DNA from: Saprospiraceae bacterium
GTDB taxonomy: Bacteria > Bacteroidota > Bacteroidia > Chitinophagales > Saprospiraceae
DNA length: 7,492 nt
Direction: 5' to 3'
Assembly: GCA_029262975.1 (NCBI GenBank)
Contig: JAJCYJ010000827.1
Location: 1 to 7,492, forward strand
This document shows positions 5,199 to 7,492 of this stretch, piece after piece (positions within the stretch are counted from its first letter, which is position 1; the number at the start of each line of letters is the position of its first letter). Both the position numbers and the translations under genes were made by a program. The notes beneath the pieces are model-generated. The model saw only the letters and a list, made by a program, of their open reading frames with translations, was not told the origin of the DNA and did not search any database.

Positions 5199-7492
5199 AT
5201 GAAAAAGGACAAAGAAAAATATCAGGACACGCTACAAACTAAAAATGGCCAACTGAATTTTATCAGTCTGAAAAAAGTAGCAGACGCTTTTCCACAAGTC
5301 AAAAAACTTCCTTTTTCCATCCGTATTTTATTGGAAAACGCCCTTAGGAATTATGACAATTTCCTGGTAAACGAAGAACATATAGACACCTTAATTAACT
5401 GGAATCCCAAGGGTAGTGAAAAGTCTATCCCTTACAAACCTGCCAGGGTGCTGATGCAGGATTTTACAGGGGTGCCTGCGGTCGTGGATATTGCAGCCAT
5501 TCGTTCAGAAGCAATAAGGAAAGGCAAAGACGGTTCTAAAATTAATCCTAAAGTGCCGGTAGATTTGATTATTGACCACTCAGTTCAAGTGGATTTTTTC
5601 GGGACGGACTATGCCTACAAAAAGAATGTCGAATACGAATACAAACGAAATAGTGAACGCTACGAATTTTTGAAATGGGCACAAAATTCTTTTGAAGATT
5701 TTACAGTGGTACCTCCGGGCATGGGTATTTGCCATCAGGTGAATTTAGAGTATTTAGCCAAAGGAGTTGTACAAAAAGATGGTTGGGCATTTCCCGATAC
5801 TTTGGTCGGTTTGGATTCGCATACACCGATGGTCAATGGCATTGGCGTTATTGGATGGGGAGTCGGTGGTATCGAAGCTGAAGCCGCATTACTGGGACAA
5901 CCGATTTATTTTTCTTGCCCAAAGGTGATAGGTCTTAAGTTGACGGGTAAACTTCCCGAAGGTATTACGGCTACGGATATGGTATTGGAAATCACCAAAC
6001 AGCTACGTACTTATGGTGTGGTCAATGATTTCGTAGAAGTATTTGGAGAAGGCTTGGACCATTTATCTGTGCCCGACCGGGCGACTATTGCCAATATGTC
6101 TCCAGAGTTTGGTTGCACGGTTACTTATTTTCCTGTTGATGACCAAACACTCCGATACATGGAAAAAACCAACCGATCAAAAGAACAATTGGACCTGGTC
6201 GAACAATATTGCAAGAACAATATGCTATGGAGATCGAACGAAGAAAACATCGAATATTCTGATGTGCTAACAGTAGATTTATCTAAACTGGAACCTTCCG
6301 TTGCCGGTCCAAAACGACCACAGGATAAAATCCTGGTAAAAGACCTGAAAGGGCAATTTGGCAGGTTATTAAAAGAAGCTCATGGCAGGGATTATGTGCC
6401 ATTGGAAGATAGGGAGGACTGGTATGCAGAGGGTGGCTCGGGGACTGCCCGCACTGAGAATTTAAGACCTGAAAAAAATCGGAATGACGTAGAGGTGATG
6501 GTAGAAGACCGAAATATGAAATCGGTCCGTGTGCGTAAAGGCAACCAGGAATATGTATTAAGCGATGGTTCGATTGTGGTAGCAGCGATTACCTCCTGCA
6601 CCAATACTTCCAACCCCTCCGTGATGTTGGGGGCTGGTTTAGTAGCCCGCAAAGCAATAGCCAGAGGGATTGATGCGAAGCCCTGGGTCAAAACTTCTTT
6701 GGCACCAGGTTCTAAAGTGGTCACTAATTATCTGGAAAGAGCCGGTTTGCTTAAAGATTTGGAAGCATTGAGATTTCATGTGGTCGGTTATGGTTGTACG
6801 ACTTGTATTGGAAACTCGGGTCCTTTACCCCCGCATATCGAGGAAGCTATTGATAAAAGCGAATTGGTGGTGGCCTCCGTATTGAGTGGCAACCGAAATT
6901 TTGAAGCAAGAATCCACCCTAAAATTCAGATGAACTTTTTAGCATCACCTATGCTGGTAGTTGCTTATGCTATCGCCGGTCGTGTAGACATTAATTTACT
7001 GGAAGACCCACTTACTAAAGATGCCAATGGTCAGGATGTATTTTTAAGAGACATCTGGCCTACACAAGATGAAATTCAAAAAGCCATCGAATCATCTACC
7101 ACTAAAGAAGATTATGCAAAAGAATATAAAGTGATTTTTGATGGGGAAGAACAATGGAAAAACCTGCCCGCACCAACTGGTTTGGATTATGAATGGCGAG
7201 ACGATTCCACCTATATAAAAGAAGTACCATTTTTCAAAAATATCAGTGCCAAACCCGATACTCTCACTAATATAGAAAATGCACGAGTATTGTTAAAGCT
7301 GGGAGATTCGGTAACTACAGACCATATTTCTCCAGCGGGTGCTTTTTCAGAAGAAAGTCCTGCCGGCCAATATTTAAAATCACAAGGCATTGAACGAAAT
7401 ATGTTTAATTCTTATGGTTCGAGACGCGTCAATCATGAAGTCATGATGAGTGGTACTTTTGCCAATGTACGTATCCAAAATCAATTTGATTC
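5199..7492 (+). CDS. acnA: Aconitate hydratase A (aconitase), 3'-truncated by the window edge
   Basis: This enzyme interconverts citrate and isocitrate in the TCA cycle using a [4Fe-4S] cluster, in the cytoplasm. The first 764 codons are visible and uninterrupted; the family runs to about 900 residues, so the last part of the swivelling domain is missing. Strong matches to the AcnA/IRP1 class include ARVLMQDFTGVPAVVD, PPGMGICHQVNLEYL, DSHT (206-209), GWGVGGIEAEA and the cluster cysteines Cys467 (SCTNTSNPS), Cys533 and Cys536 (GCTTCIGN). Also present are NRNFEARIHP (Arg566, Arg571), GDSVTTDHISPAG and SYGSRR (738-743). A segment between GPKRP (370-374) and Cys467, including EGGSGTA at 411-417, is about 38 residues longer than in E. 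coli AcnA. This is a known sort of variation in the family. The ATG at 5199 gives the normal N-terminus. No Shine-Dalgarno is evident. The gene appears to be transcribed alone. Confidence 0.96.
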   Translation, partial: MKKDKEKYQDTLQTKNGQLNFISLKKVADAFPQVKKLPFSIRILLENALRNYDNFLVNEEHIDTLINWNPKGSEKSIPYKPARVLMQDFTGVPAVVDIAAIRSEAIRKGKDGSKINPKVPVDLIIDHSVQVDFFGTDYAYKKNVEYEYKRNSERYEFLKWAQNSFEDFTVVPPGMGICHQVNLEYLAKGVVQKDGWAFPDTLVGLDSHTPMVNGIGVIGWGVGGIEAEAALLGQPIYFSCPKVIGLKLTGKLPEGITATDMVLEITKQLRTYGVVNDFVEVFGEGLDHLSVPDRATIANMSPEFGCTVTYFPVDDQTLRYMEKTNRSKEQLDLVEQYCKNNMLWRSNEENIEYSDVLTVDLSKLEPSVAGPKRPQDKILVKDLKGQFGRLLKEAHGRDYVPLEDREDWYAEGGSGTARTENLRPEKNRNDVEVMVEDRNMKSVRVRKGNQEYVLSDGSIVVAAITSCTNTSNPSVMLGAGLVARKAIARGIDAKPWVKTSLAPGSKVVTNYLERAGLLKDLEALRFHVVGYGCTTCIGNSGPLPPHIEEAIDKSELVVASVLSGNRNFEARIHPKIQMNFLASPMLVVAYAIAGRVDINLLEDPLTKDANGQDVFLRDIWPTQDEIQKAIESSTTKEDYAKEYKVIFDGEEQWKNLPAPTGLDYEWRDDSTYIKEVPFFKNISAKPDTLTNIENARVLLKLGDSVTTDHISPAGAFSEESPAGQYLKSQGIERNMFNSYGSRRVNHEVMMSGTFANVRIQNQFD

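Noticed and set aside
6043..6724. Additional ORFs within acnA on both strands
   Set aside because: They overlap the continuous, strongly conserved aconitase frame and have no recognisable content of their own.

Overview
The window looks like chromosome of a member of the Bacteroidota. It is moderately AT-rich, starts lack clear Shine-Dalgarno sequences, the sialidase is a lipoprotein with a relaxed lipobox, and a TAnnTTTG-type -7 element lies upstream of the last gene. The DUF2024 protein and the form of AcnA also fit. I cannot name a genus.

Region 1 (1-3678) is a tightly packed plus-strand sialic acid utilisation operon whose upstream end is cut by the window. In order it holds the C-terminal part of a sodium:solute symporter (SSS family), N-acetylneuraminate lyase (nanA), a secreted SGNH/GDSL esterase and a GH33 exo-sialidase lipoprotein. 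Intergenic gaps are only 6, 2 and 17 bases. Together they give a complete route: the sialidase releases terminal sialic acid from glycans outside the cell, the esterase probably removes O-acetyl groups, the symporter imports the sugar, and the lyase splits it to N-acetylmannosamine and pyruvate. Epimerase, kinase, outer-membrane transporter and regulator genes are not visible and may lie upstream.

Region 2 (3679-5198) is sparse. It has one intact small gene of the DUF2024 family on the plus strand. A small three-helix membrane protein of unknown function converges on it from the minus strand. Between them lie a candidate bidirectional terminator and a perfect 8-base inverted repeat. After these comes a decayed dps gene (ferritin-like DNA-binding, iron-storing protein). 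It can still be read through most of the family pattern but carries several stops and at least one frameshift. It lies in what would otherwise pass as a 640-base intergenic gap.

Region 3 (5199-7492) is the first 764 codons of aconitate hydratase A (acnA), open through the right edge. It is preceded by a possible promoter element and a short perfect palindrome. The ORF is intact across the window and all three iron-sulfur cysteines are present.

I saw no tRNA, rRNA, CRISPR array, insertion sequence or phage gene. The most noteworthy items are the dps pseudogene and the sialidase-esterase-lyase-symporter operon with its non-NanS-like esterase. I found no convincing new biological system.
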